Positions 7,565 through 15,420 of a stretch of 64,000 bases of DNA are shown here, piece after piece. The first letter of the stretch is position 1; each line of letters starts with the position of its first letter. This DNA is from Oceanicoccus sp. KOV_DT_Chl. GTDB lineage: Bacteria; Pseudomonadota; Gammaproteobacteria; Pseudomonadales; Dasaniaceae. The notes under the pieces are model-generated. The model saw nothing but the letters and a program-made list of their open reading frames with translations, had not been told where the DNA came from and did not search any database. Position numbers and translations under genes: made by a program. Location: the NCBI RefSeq assembly GCF_900120175.1, contig NZ_FQLF01000002.1:186001-250000 (forward strand). The letters run 5' to 3'.

Positions 7565-7990
7565 ATTTGCCACCTCGATTAACTTTGCACTTGGCTTTTT
7601 CTCTGATAACACATGAAGAAGATCATTCATGGCTATAAAGGCGAAGTGCGTTACTTTATGATTTTTGTACTCTTCTTCTGTATGCGTGCTTGCTGCATAT
7701 AAATCAGCCCACTTTGAATCGGGCACAATCAATGTTGGGTATGTCCAGTTAGTGAAAGTATCTTTTGAGCACTTTGGAAGAATATCAGGTAGATCAATTA
7801 TGCCATATGACTCATCTTCCCATTGCAGGGCAATAGGTTCTGAGAAAGTCAGCTCAAGATCTTTATTGCAACCACCGATAACTCTGGAAAAGTGCATGGT
7901 CACAATCAAACGAGCGTCACGCTCAGAAATCCACTGATAAGATATATCTGAACAGGGAACATCCAGCTCTTTAAATGCTTCCCACTTAAT
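7559..7990 (-). CDS. Cassette: hypothetical protein, probable AUU start
   Basis: A soluble protein of about 143 residues with unknown function. The first ATG in frame gives only 112 residues, but the frame is open upstream to the junction and reads as normal protein (KWEAFKELDVPCSDISYQWI). The best start is ATT at 7990, six bases after GGGAG, an uncommon start codon. The family is not recognised. Confidence 0.6.
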   Translation of the reverse strand: MKWEAFKELDVPCSDISYQWISERDARLIVTMHFSRVIGGCNKDLELTFSEPIALQWEDESYGIIDLPDILPKCSKDTFTNWTYPTLIVPDSKWADLYAASTHTEEEYKNHKVTHFAFIAMNDLLHVLSEKKPSAKLIEVANA

Positions 7991-8006
7991 GGTTATCTCC
8001 CTGTGT

Positions 8007-8055
8007 GCCTAACAGTGCAATAGTACGGACCCTGCGGTCCGTAGATTAATTTTTA
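8007..8055 (-). repeat. attC-like site type B
   Basis: Type B with one base change (AGTGCAAT for AGTGTAAT) and a GCCTAAC core. Its end carries the stop codon of the next gene. Confidence 0.85.
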
Positions 8056-8301
8056 TGTGATTGATCGTAGTTTAGCAATAATTTCATTTAATATTTCAAC
8101 GCCCATTGTTTTAGCTACAAGTTCGTTCATTTCGCCGCCTAGAAACTCCTGCCAAGAAACTATTTTGCACCCTGAACCGTGAGAGTGACGACCATACGCA
8201 GAAATAACGGTTTGATTATCCATGATTGATGCCTGATACAGTTCTTTATCTGGCTCATCGATTTTCCAATTTTGAATTGGTTTCGGAGGAATATAATTCA
8301 T
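8053..8301 (-). CDS. Cassette: hypothetical protein, 82 aa
   Basis: Small soluble protein with no recognised domain. No strong ribosome binding site is visible before the ATG. The stop lies in the type B site. Confidence 0.55.
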   Translation of the reverse strand: MNYIPPKPIQNWKIDEPDKELYQASIMDNQTVISAYGRHSHGSGCKIVSWQEFLGGEMNELVAKTMGVEILNEIIAKLRSIT

Positions 8302-8312
8302 TTTAGTATTTC

Positions 8313-8361
8313 ACATAACAGTGTGTTTAACAGACCCGATGGTCCGTTAAACACGTTTTAG
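8313..8361 (-). repeat. attC-like site type A
   Basis: Complete type A. The upstream gene is read into it and ends at a TAA inside its inner GTTAAAC box. Confidence 0.8.
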
Positions 8362-9028
8362 GCCAATTTTCGCTAGGGCCGGAAGGCTGCCAGCTATTTG
8401 CGATCTCTTTGGCTTTTGATAGGTCTGTTAGATTTAGAGTACGCTCACAGTAACCAGCGGTATCAGTTGCTGGTTTGTGAGCCAGTGAGCCCGGGCCTCT
8501 GCTGTACTTAACAGCACGGAATGTCCAAGCACAACCATTAATCAGGTCTTCGGGGCCAAGCTGGCCCGAGCCATACATTTGACCTAGATTGTGCATTGCT
8601 TGAGGCTCTCCGAGATTGGCAGACTTAAGATAAAGCTCGTGGGCTTTTTGGCGGTCTTGAGGTACGCCTAAGCCAAGATCATAGAGGTAGGCGAGATTAT
8701 TTATAGCCAGCTCATTATTCTGCGCGGCTGCTTTTTCATACCAGAACATAGCTTCATTGTACCGTTCTTCCGCTTGGTAGATACTGCCCATACTATTTTG
8801 TGCTTCCGGGTGCCCGGCCTCTGCTGCCTTCTTGTACCATTTCTCCGTTTCTTTTCCGCTACGTGGAACGCCGTAGCCGAAGTCATATAACCCACCTAAT
8901 TCAAATTGCGACTCTCTATCTCCTGCTTCAGCTTTTTGAATCAACTCTTGTATTTCAGGAGACGGAGGCGTGGCGGCACAGCTCGCAAGAAGTATTATTG
9001 ATATAAAGAGATATATGAGTTCCTTCAT
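8327..9028 (-). CDS. Cassette: Sel1-repeat lipoprotein
   Basis: A 233-residue protein with a lipoprotein signal (MKELIYLFISIILLASC, lipobox LASC) and at least three Sel1/TPR-like repeats (YDFGYGVPRSGKETEKWYKKAAEAGHPEAQ, YEKAAAQNNELAINNLAYLYDLGLGV and so on, each a separate stretch). Sel1 repeats form a protein-binding solenoid, here probably in the periplasm at a membrane. ATG at 9028 is chosen; the frame is open further up through the neighbouring type A site to 9091, which is not thought to be translated. The last ten residues (KTCLTDHRVC) are encoded by the type A site itself. Confidence 0.75.
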   Translation of the reverse strand: MKELIYLFISIILLASCAATPPSPEIQELIQKAEAGDRESQFELGGLYDFGYGVPRSGKETEKWYKKAAEAGHPEAQNSMGSIYQAEERYNEAMFWYEKAAAQNNELAINNLAYLYDLGLGVPQDRQKAHELYLKSANLGEPQAMHNLGQMYGSGQLGPEDLINGCAWTFRAVKYSRGPGSLAHKPATDTAGYCERTLNLTDLSKAKEIANSWQPSGPSENWPKTCLTDHRVC

Positions 9029-9049
9029 CGAAGCTCGATTCCTTAAGGG

Positions 9050-9098
9050 GCCTAACAGTGTGTTTAACAGACCCGATGGTCCGTTAAACACGTTTTAA
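9050..9098 (-). repeat. attC-like site type A
   Basis: Complete type A with GCCTAAC core. Confidence 0.8.
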
Positions 9099-9103
9099 GT
9101 GTT

Positions 9104-9379
9104 TTATCTACGCTGTATGTTTAATCTTAATTTTGCAGCATACGGCAAATACTTACGCTGCATTTTATATTGTATTTCAGTGAGCAATGAATAAAGTACT
9201 TCTCGCTCATCAATTTCCCGAACTGCAATTAAACCCATATTCAGTTCCTCGAGGCGATCAGGTGATGATTTTTCTAAAATCACCTCCAAACAGTACTCTA
9301 GCTGGATACGAATCATTTCCTGCCACGGCAACTTAAACCTAGCAAGTTCGGATAACGCTTTCTTGATCGATTCTTCCAT
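9104..9379 (-). CDS. Cassette: possible Tsi6-like immunity protein
   Basis: About 91 residues, helical, with the segment RLEELNMGLIAVREIDEREV followed by a short amphipathic helix. That segment resembles the pattern in the Tsi6 immunity family (LTLGSIAVKEFDE in the Pseudomonas protein, recalled from memory). Tsi6 proteins neutralise a type VI secretion toxin. No toxin gene lies next to it. An in-frame GTG at 9391 is an alternative start; no clear ribosome binding site separates the two. Confidence 0.5.
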   Translation of the reverse strand: MEESIKKALSELARFKLPWQEMIRIQLEYCLEVILEKSSPDRLEELNMGLIAVREIDEREVLYSLLTEIQYKMQRKYLPYAAKLRLNIQRR

Positions 9380-9389
9380 CTCGTTTGAC

Positions 9390-9438
9390 ACTTAACAGTG
9401 TAATAGTACGGACCCTGCGGTCCGTAGATTAATTTTTA
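9390..9438 (-). repeat. attC-like site type B
   Basis: Complete type B with ACTTAAC core. Confidence 0.85.
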
Positions 9439-9729
9439 TGTGTTTGAACTATATGCACGCACGACCTCTACAACTTGGACCGTATAGGATTTATACCATT
9501 TAGATTGGCCTTTACCTTGTGCAGATAAGTGCTCCGAGTTTTGTTTCCACTTCTTTATTTGTGATTCATTATCCCAGTATGAAATGGCAATCTCAGTATT
9601 CCCTTCTGTGCTAGCTATAAATTCCTTGCAGCCGTATTCATTTATAGCGAGGTCTCTCATTCTCTCGGCCATTGCTGAATACTCCGAATCTAGTTCTGAA
9701 ATCTCTGCCCGAAATATTACAGCGAACAT
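9436..9729 (-). CDS. Cassette: ABM-fold protein
   Basis: A 97-residue protein of the antibiotic biosynthesis monooxygenase (ABM) superfamily: MFAVIFRAEI strand, a helix with MAERMRDLAI, GCKEFIASTEG, then ISYWDNESQIKKWKQNSEH, the usual beta-alpha-beta ferredoxin-like layout. Family members are small dimeric oxygenases or heme/quinone-related enzymes, but many have no known substrate. Its stop codon is given by the type B site. Confidence 0.7.
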   Translation of the reverse strand: MFAVIFRAEISELDSEYSAMAERMRDLAINEYGCKEFIASTEGNTEIAISYWDNESQIKKWKQNSEHLSAQGKGQSKWYKSYTVQVVEVVRAYSSNT

Positions 9730-9751
9730 TTATACTTTATTCCTTGTAGAC

Positions 9752-9820
9752 ACATAACGCCGCCATAAATTGCCGCTTGAAGCGCAGCGTAAAGCGGTCG
9801 ATTTGATGGCTTTGTTAGCT
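9752..9820 (-). repeat. attC site, ordinary type
   Basis: ACATAAC to GTTAGCT, 69 bp, with inner GCCGCTTGAAGCGCAGCG hairpin. Confidence 0.85.
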
Positions 9821-9826
9821 TTGACA

Positions 9827-10318
9827 CTACTTAAGTTGAACACCGTTTATACTCATTGATAAATTAAAATATGCTTCTTTGACTGTTTTGGTCATATGTT
9901 TTGACGTTTGGTATTTACCAACTCCATTTTCCGTACTCACCAACCAGTATGTTTCGCCATTTATTTTTGGCAATATATGGTTCAGCGGAATCATACGACC
10001 TTTAACAATATCGCCACACCAAGGGACCGAAACTTCTACGTTGCCCAGTTTAGGATCAGTAAATTTAAATGAGCTAGTTTGACCTGATTTTTCAGAACCA
10101 ACCTCCCGAACGTCCCAGTAGTTTCCGCGCTCAGCGCATAAAGCATCGTAGTATTCTTCGCACTTTAATTCCATACTCATCTCCTGCTCTTGGAAGGCAA
10201 GGCTAACGATTATGTTTTTATCAATTGGTTTCGGTTCACGCTCTACTTTCATATCTATGCATTCATAGACCCCGCACCCACTTAACACGAGCATTGATAA
10301 CAATAATAGTTTCTTCAT
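9827..10318 (-). CDS. Cassette: lipoprotein of unknown function
   Basis: About 163 residues with lipoprotein signal MKKLLLLSMLVLSGC (lipobox LSGC). The mature part has several Cys and no recognised domain. ATG at 10318 is preferred; an ATG three codons earlier is possible. Confidence 0.65.
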   Translation of the reverse strand: MKKLLLLSMLVLSGCGVYECIDMKVEREPKPIDKNIIVSLAFQEQEMSMELKCEEYYDALCAERGNYWDVREVGSEKSGQTSSFKFTDPKLGNVEVSVPWCGDIVKGRMIPLNHILPKINGETYWLVSTENGVGKYQTSKHMTKTVKEAYFNLSMSINGVQLK

Positions 10319-10330
10319 GGCACTCATGAC

Positions 10331-10380
10331 AGCTAACAGTGTAATAGTACGGACCCTGCGGTCCGTAGATTAATTTTTAT
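10331..10380 (-). repeat. attC-like site type B
   Basis: Complete type B with AGCTAAC core. Confidence 0.85.
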
Positions 10381-10395
10381 GAGTGTTCTCGTGCA

Positions 10396-11085
10396 TTACT
10401 CGCTCACCATGTCCAATAGCTTTAACCCTAAGTGGGTTGCGGTACCAGATACAGTTTGAGGTTGCACTAAATTGGCTTTCACGGATGTAGTATGATTTGT
10501 AACTACATGCCTGCCAGAAACAGCCCAAAATATGTTTTGCCAGTATTCAACATCACCTTGCTCGAAGACTATTGATAACTCACGACCTTGTGCCTGATTG
10601 TTCGGTGGGGAGGTATTTGGAACTTTGGCTATTTTATTCGTATAAAGCTCAGGCTTTGAGTAAAAATGAAGGACTTTTATATGAGAAGGAGTGAACTCAT
10701 TCAGAATATCTAGAAGTACATATAGTTCATCTTCATTGGCGTCTGATTTAAGGGCGACATTAATAATGAAGTTTTTCAGATGCGTAAGTTTATCGTTTTG
10801 ACTTGTTATTGCAGCGGTTTGAATAGAGCGGAGAACTAGTGCCGAAAACTCCTGTTTGTTGGCAAGCTGCTCAAGATCAATTTTATCTGAATTTGCTAGC
10901 ACGATCAGGCGTTGTTCAACACTGGCGACCCAGGCCTCCATGCGCTTTTGCACAGGTGGAGAGATCAAGGAATGAAGCACCGCTTGACCTGCTGGAATCA
11001 AACTAGTTACAGCTTCAGCTAGCCGGTAGACTTTGTCCCCTTCTGGTTCTACATCGGGAAATACATCAACATCCTTATTCATCAT
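10396..11085 (-). CDS. Cassette: hypothetical protein, 229 aa
   Basis: A soluble, mostly helical protein of 229 residues with no signal peptide or membrane span. The N-terminal half contains a long amphipathic stretch (VQKRMEAWVASVEQRLIVLA). One of the larger cassette products; no family is recognised. Confidence 0.6.
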   Translation of the reverse strand: MMNKDVDVFPDVEPEGDKVYRLAEAVTSLIPAGQAVLHSLISPPVQKRMEAWVASVEQRLIVLANSDKIDLEQLANKQEFSALVLRSIQTAAITSQNDKLTHLKNFIINVALKSDANEDELYVLLDILNEFTPSHIKVLHFYSKPELYTNKIAKVPNTSPPNNQAQGRELSIVFEQGDVEYWQNIFWAVSGRHVVTNHTTSVKANLVQPQTVSGTATHLGLKLLDMVSE

Positions 11086-11101
11086 TCAATCTCATTGATA
11101 C

Positions 11102-11179
11102 TCATAACGCCGACAGCAGGGGCCGAAAACCAGAGCGAAGCGGCGGTTTTTTTGGACCCTCTGGCTGGCCTTGCTAAGC
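11102..11179 (-). repeat. attC site, ordinary type with degenerate core
   Basis: TCATAAC to GCTAAGC, about 78 bp. The outer core reads GCTAAGC in place of GTTRRRY, a changed second base. The core still supplies the stop of the next gene, as TAG. Confidence 0.75.
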
Positions 11180-12052
11180 GGGCTCATGATTGACCCAGCT
11201 TATGGAATAATCTGTTTCGCTATCTATTGTCGTTACTGCTTCTCTGCCTACACCTAGAAAGCCAACTCTTATGGGGTTTTTTGCGAGAGGATTATGCACA
11301 AGGATGTACCCGCTGCCATTTTTTTCGGCTCTATTGCAACAGTCAGAGTTGGAATATAGTACTGCGCTAATTCCTGCGTAGTCCGGGTTATGGAACATAT
11401 CAATTGGAACGTTAGCTCCGTTACTTTTTGCCACTGTCTCTTTATAGTGATATCCACCACCAACCACATCACCGGACTCCCTGTCGAATTCTACGTACTG
11501 ACTCCCTATGGAGAGAAGTGCACTAACTATTCTAGGCATTGGCAGTTCTAAACTTGCTCCCGGAATCTGAGAGCTGTTTAGTGCGATTATATAGGGTTCA
11601 TCGTTTGTAATGATTCCTGCCTCGATATAGCGATGATATTTTCTATGCTTCTCTTCAACAGATGCCGTATATCGGAGTGCTATAAGATCACTATCAATGG
11701 ATGTGGCAATTCCCGTAACAATTTCGGGCACCCTATCTGGGCTATCTTCATTGCCCTGAGTTGGCGATATTGCCTCTATCCATATTGAATTATCAACTTT
11801 AATGTCAGGCCCTGGCTTTGGGCACTCGATTCCTTTTCCAAGCTCTAACAAGATGCATGTAAGATCCATCTCCCAGAATCTTGCGCTAAAATCTCTTTGA
11901 AATTCCGTAACGAAGTGTTCGTCAGCATAAGGCTCATATGTTTTCCACATATTGAGACAAAGCTGGCGAGCGCGAATCATCATAGGAGTATCAGAGTCTC
12001 TAACATTCCTATAAATCTGACTGTTTGCTTCGTTGGTATTGAAAAGTTCCAT
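11174..12052 (-). CDS. Cassette: candidate PD-(D/E)XK-fold protein
   Basis: A 292-residue soluble protein, the second-largest cassette product. Residues about 60-110 contain RFWEMDLTCILLELGKG, then PGPDIKVDNSIWIEAISPTQG: a helix, Asp in a beta turn, then a strand with Glu. This spacing (E...GPD...WIEA) recalls PD-(D/E)XK nuclease folds, where D and E bind metal, but the usual Lys of ExK is replaced (EAI). So it could be an inactive or divergent member. The function is inferred only from this motif. Confidence 0.5.
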   Translation of the reverse strand: MELFNTNEANSQIYRNVRDSDTPMMIRARQLCLNMWKTYEPYADEHFVTEFQRDFSARFWEMDLTCILLELGKGIECPKPGPDIKVDNSIWIEAISPTQGNEDSPDRVPEIVTGIATSIDSDLIALRYTASVEEKHRKYHRYIEAGIITNDEPYIIALNSSQIPGASLELPMPRIVSALLSIGSQYVEFDRESGDVVGGGYHYKETVAKSNGANVPIDMFHNPDYAGISAVLYSNSDCCNRAEKNGSGYILVHNPLAKNPIRVGFLGVGREAVTTIDSETDYSISWVNHEPA

Positions 12053-12058
12053 TTTTTC

Positions 12059-12120
12059 GCTTAACGCCTATGTGCAGCGGCTGGCGGTACGCCAGTCGCG
12101 ACTGCCACGCATTGTTATGA
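12059..12120 (-). repeat. attC site, ordinary type, short
   Basis: GCTTAAC to GTTATGA, 62 bp, with hairpin GGCTGGCGGTACGCCAGTC inside. Shortest of the ordinary sites here. Confidence 0.8.
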
Positions 12121-12173
12121 AGTTGTATTGGCACGATGCTCACTAATGGTATCCGATACAGGCCTCATTGATT

Positions 12174-12548
12174 CTAGCCACTCTGCTGTGTGCTGCAGGG
12201 CACTCCAGTCAAAATCTTTTTGTAGGTAAATACAATGTATATTGACTTTCGGTCTTCGTCGCTGCGTAGTAGAAACGATGGCTTTGTGGGGTACGGAACC
12301 GTAGCGCCTCCACCGTGGCCCTCCTTTTTAAGTTGCATATATATACTATCAAGCGAAACTTGAGTCCAGGTGTAGGGATGGCCACCTGTAAACACAGCAT
12401 ACTCGCTAGCCGGATGATTCAGCGAACTTAAAAACCGCTCGAGTTTTCGGGCTGCGCCACTTTGAAATATGCGATAGATATATACGTATAAAACTATCGG
12501 CATAGCCACGAAAACCGATATCACTAGGCCAAGAACTATATTCTCCAT
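12174..12548 (-). CDS. Cassette: membrane-anchored hypothetical protein
   Basis: A 124-residue protein with one N-terminal membrane span (about residues 5-27) and a soluble domain. AGGTCTT precedes the ATG. Function unknown. About 50 bp of untranslated DNA separate its stop from the attC site. Confidence 0.6.
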   Translation of the reverse strand: MENIVLGLVISVFVAMPIVLYVYIYRIFQSGAARKLERFLSSLNHPASEYAVFTGGHPYTWTQVSLDSIYMQLKKEGHGGGATVPYPTKPSFLLRSDEDRKSIYIVFTYKKILTGVPCSTQQSG

Positions 12549-12553
12549 AAGAC

Positions 12554-12603
12554 CTCATAACAGTGTAATAGTACGGACCCTGCGGTCCGTAGATTAATTT
12601 TTA
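12554..12603 (-). repeat. attC-like site type B
   Basis: Complete type B with TCATAAC core. Confidence 0.85.
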
Positions 12604-12607
12604 TGCC

Positions 12608-13033
12608 TTACCACCACGATGGAGCCTCACTTGATGCAGAGAAACCAGCTTGGAGAAGGCTATTTAATAAATTGTCATCTTGTACGAGACACATGCCCTC
12701 ATGACCAATTGTGGCCGCCAACCAAGATGATTCAGAGTTTTTATAGAGTGCTAGGCTATCACAGTTTTTCTTTAGCTCGGAGTGTGCAGAACGAAAGGTG
12801 TTAATGCTTGACTCATTAGCTGGGACAAGCGAAGTACAATTGGGCTGAAAACCATTTTCGTATGTGGTGACTGGAATTAGTGATTTAGTGTTTTCAGTTA
12901 CCTCAAAGCTTGCCAACTTTGATGCTGATGACTCTGGATACAGCCAAGCACAAATAGAAAGCTCAGTAGAGCCTGCTAAAAAAGATAACAATTGAATTTG
13001 GCGACTAAAGTCCTTTTCTTCTACGTAAATCAT
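12608..13033 (-). CDS. Cassette: hypothetical protein, 141 aa
   Basis: Soluble 141-residue protein rich in Ser and ending in Trp-Trp. AGGAAATT precedes the ATG. No recognised domain. Confidence 0.6.
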   Translation of the reverse strand: MIYVEEKDFSRQIQLLSFLAGSTELSICAWLYPESSASKLASFEVTENTKSLIPVTTYENGFQPNCTSLVPANESSINTFRSAHSELKKNCDSLALYKNSESSWLAATIGHEGMCLVQDDNLLNSLLQAGFSASSEAPSWW

Positions 13034-13045
13034 AATTTCCTAAGA

Positions 13046-13096
13046 GGCATAACAGTGTAATAGTACGGACCCTGCGGTCCGTAGATTAATTTTTAA
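13046..13096 (-). repeat. attC-like site type B
   Basis: Complete type B with GCATAAC core. Its end carries the stop of the next gene. Confidence 0.85.
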
Positions 13097-13455
13097 GTGT
13101 TTTCATAGCTTAGTTTAACCATGAACAATTTTATAGCAGCCCAAGTTACCACAACAAATGAACCTATGTGAGTTAAGTTTTGACCATTAATCTCTATGCT
13201 GTAACCAATATCTGTTAATAAAGCCATATACCCACAAACTATTACAACTAATTGAAAATACGCGCTCAATTTAAGCATATGCTTGCTGAGCGAAGTTGTA
13301 TTTTTTACACCCCAAATAGCCACGATATTCCAAGCTATAAAAAACGACCAAAGGACGTGCGTAAAAATCGGATTTGAATTTTGGATTGCCATAGCCTCAG
13401 CGTAAATGAATACGAGAGTTGCTAACATATAAATCATGAGGACGAGGTGGGGCAT
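13093..13455 (-). CDS. Cassette: four-helix membrane protein
   Basis: About 120 residues with four predicted membrane spans. ATG at 13455 is chosen; GTG at 13467, at the junction, is an alternative, and neither has a strong ribosome binding site. Function unknown. Confidence 0.6.
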   Translation of the reverse strand: MPHLVLMIYMLATLVFIYAEAMAIQNSNPIFTHVLWSFFIAWNIVAIWGVKNTTSLSKHMLKLSAYFQLVVIVCGYMALLTDIGYSIEINGQNLTHIGSFVVVTWAAIKLFMVKLSYENT

Positions 13456-13465
13456 GGTTTTATAC

Positions 13466-13534
13466 ACTTAACGCCAAGCTAAATGGACCGAAAAGCCACA
13501 GGCTTTTTGTGTCCATTTGAGCGTTTTGTTATGT
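13466..13534 (-). repeat. attC site, ordinary type
   Basis: ACTTAAC to GTTATGT, 69 bp, containing the hairpin GAAAAGCCACAGGCTTTTTG. Confidence 0.85.
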
Positions 13535-13873
13535 TTTTTCTCGGCCACTAAAAAGAACCTTGTTAAGTGCCGCACCATTAATATGGCAGGCAATTACCAT
13601 TGCGACGTATCCAGACCATATAAATAATCCATATCCATCCATGAACTGAATAATAGAGGCTAAATCATCAAAGCCAATACTTTCAAATAAATAATGTAAT
13701 GCCCATCCCATCGTTACAAACAATAGATATAAGGCGATATTCCATGGCAGCCCAAGCAATGCAAATATAATGAGCACTAACCAAGCAGAGGGTTCAGTGC
13801 CTTTACCTTGGAAAATGATCAAAAGGAAAATACTCGCAGGGAGGCTCAATATCAATCCGTTGAAAAACTTCAT
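13529..13873 (-). CDS. Cassette: membrane protein, 114 aa
   Basis: About three predicted membrane spans (residues 5-20, 28-55, 85-105). ATG at 13873 is chosen as the start of the hydrophobic segment MKFFNGLILSLPASIFLLII. The frame stays open through the neighbouring attC site, but that extension reads as junction DNA. The stop is from the attC core. Confidence 0.6.
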   Translation of the reverse strand: MKFFNGLILSLPASIFLLIIFQGKGTEPSAWLVLIIFALLGLPWNIALYLLFVTMGWALHYLFESIGFDDLASIIQFMDGYGLFIWSGYVAMVIACHINGAALNKVLFSGREKT

Positions 13874-13899
13874 TACCTGCTTACTCTCCACTCTCTGAA

Positions 13900-13989
13900 A
13901 CATAACGCCAAGTGAATGGGCCGCGTTGCTGTGAAACAGCGCTTTTAGCGGTCCAGCCCGAAGGGCGATCATTGCACGTTTTGTTAAGT
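13900..13989 (-). repeat. attC site, ordinary type
   Basis: ACATAAC to GTTAAGT, 90 bp, similar in its GTCCAGCCCGAAGGGCGATC segment to the site at 6969. Confidence 0.85.
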
Positions 13990-14334
13990 GTTTGCACCCA
14001 TTGCCCAAATATCAATGCTGCCGTTAATGGCGAATACAACAGCAGCAACAATTATTGATGTTGAGCTAAGTGCATATGTGCCAATTAATGCGCCGAGATA
14101 TGACGCACGTTCTTTGCTTGTACCTTGAGCCAATTGTTCAAAGTTTATCAGCTTCATGGCTAGTGGAGAGCTCCTTATTAAGTACAAGCCAACTGCCAAA
14201 ACAATTGGTAATGAGCTCCACACTAACATTTGATAGAAAACATTGAAGTTGCACTCTATATAGAAACCGCCCCACATTAACCAGAAACAATAGGCGTTTA
14301 AAATATTAATAACTATCAAATATGGTAGATGCAT
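13984..14334 (-). CDS. Cassette: membrane protein, 116 aa
   Basis: Three predicted membrane spans (about 4-25, 33-50, 81-107). ATG at 14334 is chosen; GTG at 14343 is possible. The stop comes from the attC core. Function unknown. Confidence 0.6.
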   Translation of the reverse strand: MHLPYLIVINILNAYCFWLMWGGFYIECNFNVFYQMLVWSSLPIVLAVGLYLIRSSPLAMKLINFEQLAQGTSKERASYLGALIGTYALSSTSIIVAAVVFAINGSIDIWAMGANT

Positions 14335-14341
14335 GACTGAC

Positions 14342-14428
14342 ACTTAACGCCAAGGTAATGGGCAGCTTTGTGGCGAAGCCACGCTTAAAGCTGTCCAGCC
14401 GAAGGCGACATTGACCGTTTTGTTATAC
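14342..14428 (-). repeat. attC site, ordinary type
   Basis: ACTTAAC to GTTATAC, 87 bp. Almost identical inside to the site at 21774, although the genes next to the two sites are unrelated. Confidence 0.85.
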
Positions 14429-14786
14429 CTTTTGGCAGATACTCTTTTACACTAGAGAAGCATCTGCCAGAACAGTATGTTGTGTTGTAGTTTTGAGCTT
14501 TTTCTAAAGTGCTTATTTCATGCTCGGTTAAATTAGCTTTATTTTCAACGAACCCTTCTATATTTGATTCTATTCGTTCATCCATAACTTCAATGACTTC
14601 GCGGATTTCCCCCTTTCTGAGGGCAGTGGCAATACCAATTTGCCAAGATGCATCAATCCAATAATTATCATGATGAATTTTGGCGAGCTGATCAATGGAC
14701 TCCAAGGACGATCTGCTTTCGAAGTAACCGCCTATGTAAAATCCAATACATAGAAGGATTAACCCACCTGCAATATTATTCTTCAA
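14385..14786 (-). CDS. Cassette: membrane-anchored protein, TTG start
   Basis: A 133-residue protein with an N-terminal membrane span (GLILLCIGFYIGGYF). The start appears to be TTG at 14786, with AAGGATGAAG upstream; the nearby ATG is in another frame and hits a stop at once. The last 15 or so residues (from GITKRSM on) are encoded within the attC site, and the stop lies there. Confidence 0.6.
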   Translation of the reverse strand: MKNNIAGGLILLCIGFYIGGYFESRSSLESIDQLAKIHHDNYWIDASWQIGIATALRKGEIREVIEVMDERIESNIEGFVENKANLTEHEISTLEKAQNYNTTYCSGRCFSSVKEYLPKGITKRSMSPSAGQL

Positions 14787-14807
14787 TGATGCTTCATCCT
14801 TGTTTTA

Positions 14808-14857
14808 GGTATAACAGTGTAATAGTACGGACCCTGCGGTCCGTAGATTAATTTTTA
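14808..14857 (-). repeat. attC-like site type B
   Basis: Complete type B preceded by GGTATAAC core. Confidence 0.85.
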
Positions 14858-14866
14858 ATGCCTGGA

Positions 14867-15352
14867 CTAGCAATCTGGACCATCTCGACCAGAAAGGCCA
14901 CAAACTTCAATATCTTCATAGTAAAACGCAGCCTCCGAACTCCCCATTTTCTTTGCCTTAGCAAAAGATTCAAGCGCAAGCTTTTTACTTTGAGGAATCC
15001 CTAAAGTAGCGTTTCCTTTTCGGTATGCTTTACCAATTGTAACTAGGGCATCCCTATTTTCATACTCAGCAGCCATTTTTAACCACATGCCTGAAAATTT
15101 GTAATCTCGCTCTGCATAAATTAGCCCAGTTTTATAGAGACTATATAAATTGTACATTTGCTGAGAGTCGCCTAGTGCGGCTTTTTCAAGGGCTTGGGTG
15201 CGGGCAAGCTTTATATTTTTTAGTATCTTAGGGTCAGCTTCGACCGGATGAAACTTCAGCTCCGGAGACTGTTTTATTAGCTGCTCAAGAGCAGACTCTG
15301 CTAGCACTTGACCGCATAAAACCAAAAATATAAGAACTATAAATTTACGCAT
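14867..15352 (-). CDS. Cassette: secreted Sel1/TPR-like protein
   Basis: A 161-residue protein with signal peptide MRKFIVLIFLVLCGQVLAES and two Sel1-type repeats (ALGDSQQMYNLYSLYKTGLI, WLKMAAEYENRDALVTIGKAYRKG in separate segments). Probably a periplasmic protein-binding solenoid, like the larger Sel1 cassette at 8327. Confidence 0.7.
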   Translation of the reverse strand: MRKFIVLIFLVLCGQVLAESALEQLIKQSPELKFHPVEADPKILKNIKLARTQALEKAALGDSQQMYNLYSLYKTGLIYAERDYKFSGMWLKMAAEYENRDALVTIGKAYRKGNATLGIPQSKKLALESFAKAKKMGSSEAAFYYEDIEVCGLSGRDGPDC

Positions 15353-15370
15353 ATGTTTCGTTACTGTGTG

Positions 15371-15420
15371 GCATTAACAGTGTAATAGTACGGACCCTGC
15401 GGTCCGTAGATTAATTTTTA
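15371..15420 (-). repeat. attC-like site type B
   Basis: Complete type B with CATTAAC core. It carries the stop of the next gene. Confidence 0.85.

Noticed and set aside
9029-9091. N-terminal extension of the Sel1 lipoprotein through a type A site
   Set aside because: The extension is junction sequence (also seen before the genes at 16751 and 18650), and a normal lipoprotein signal begins at the internal ATG.
13874-14008. N-terminal extension of the membrane protein at 13529
   Set aside because: It would be translated from the neighbouring attC; the hydrophobic start at 13873 is more likely.
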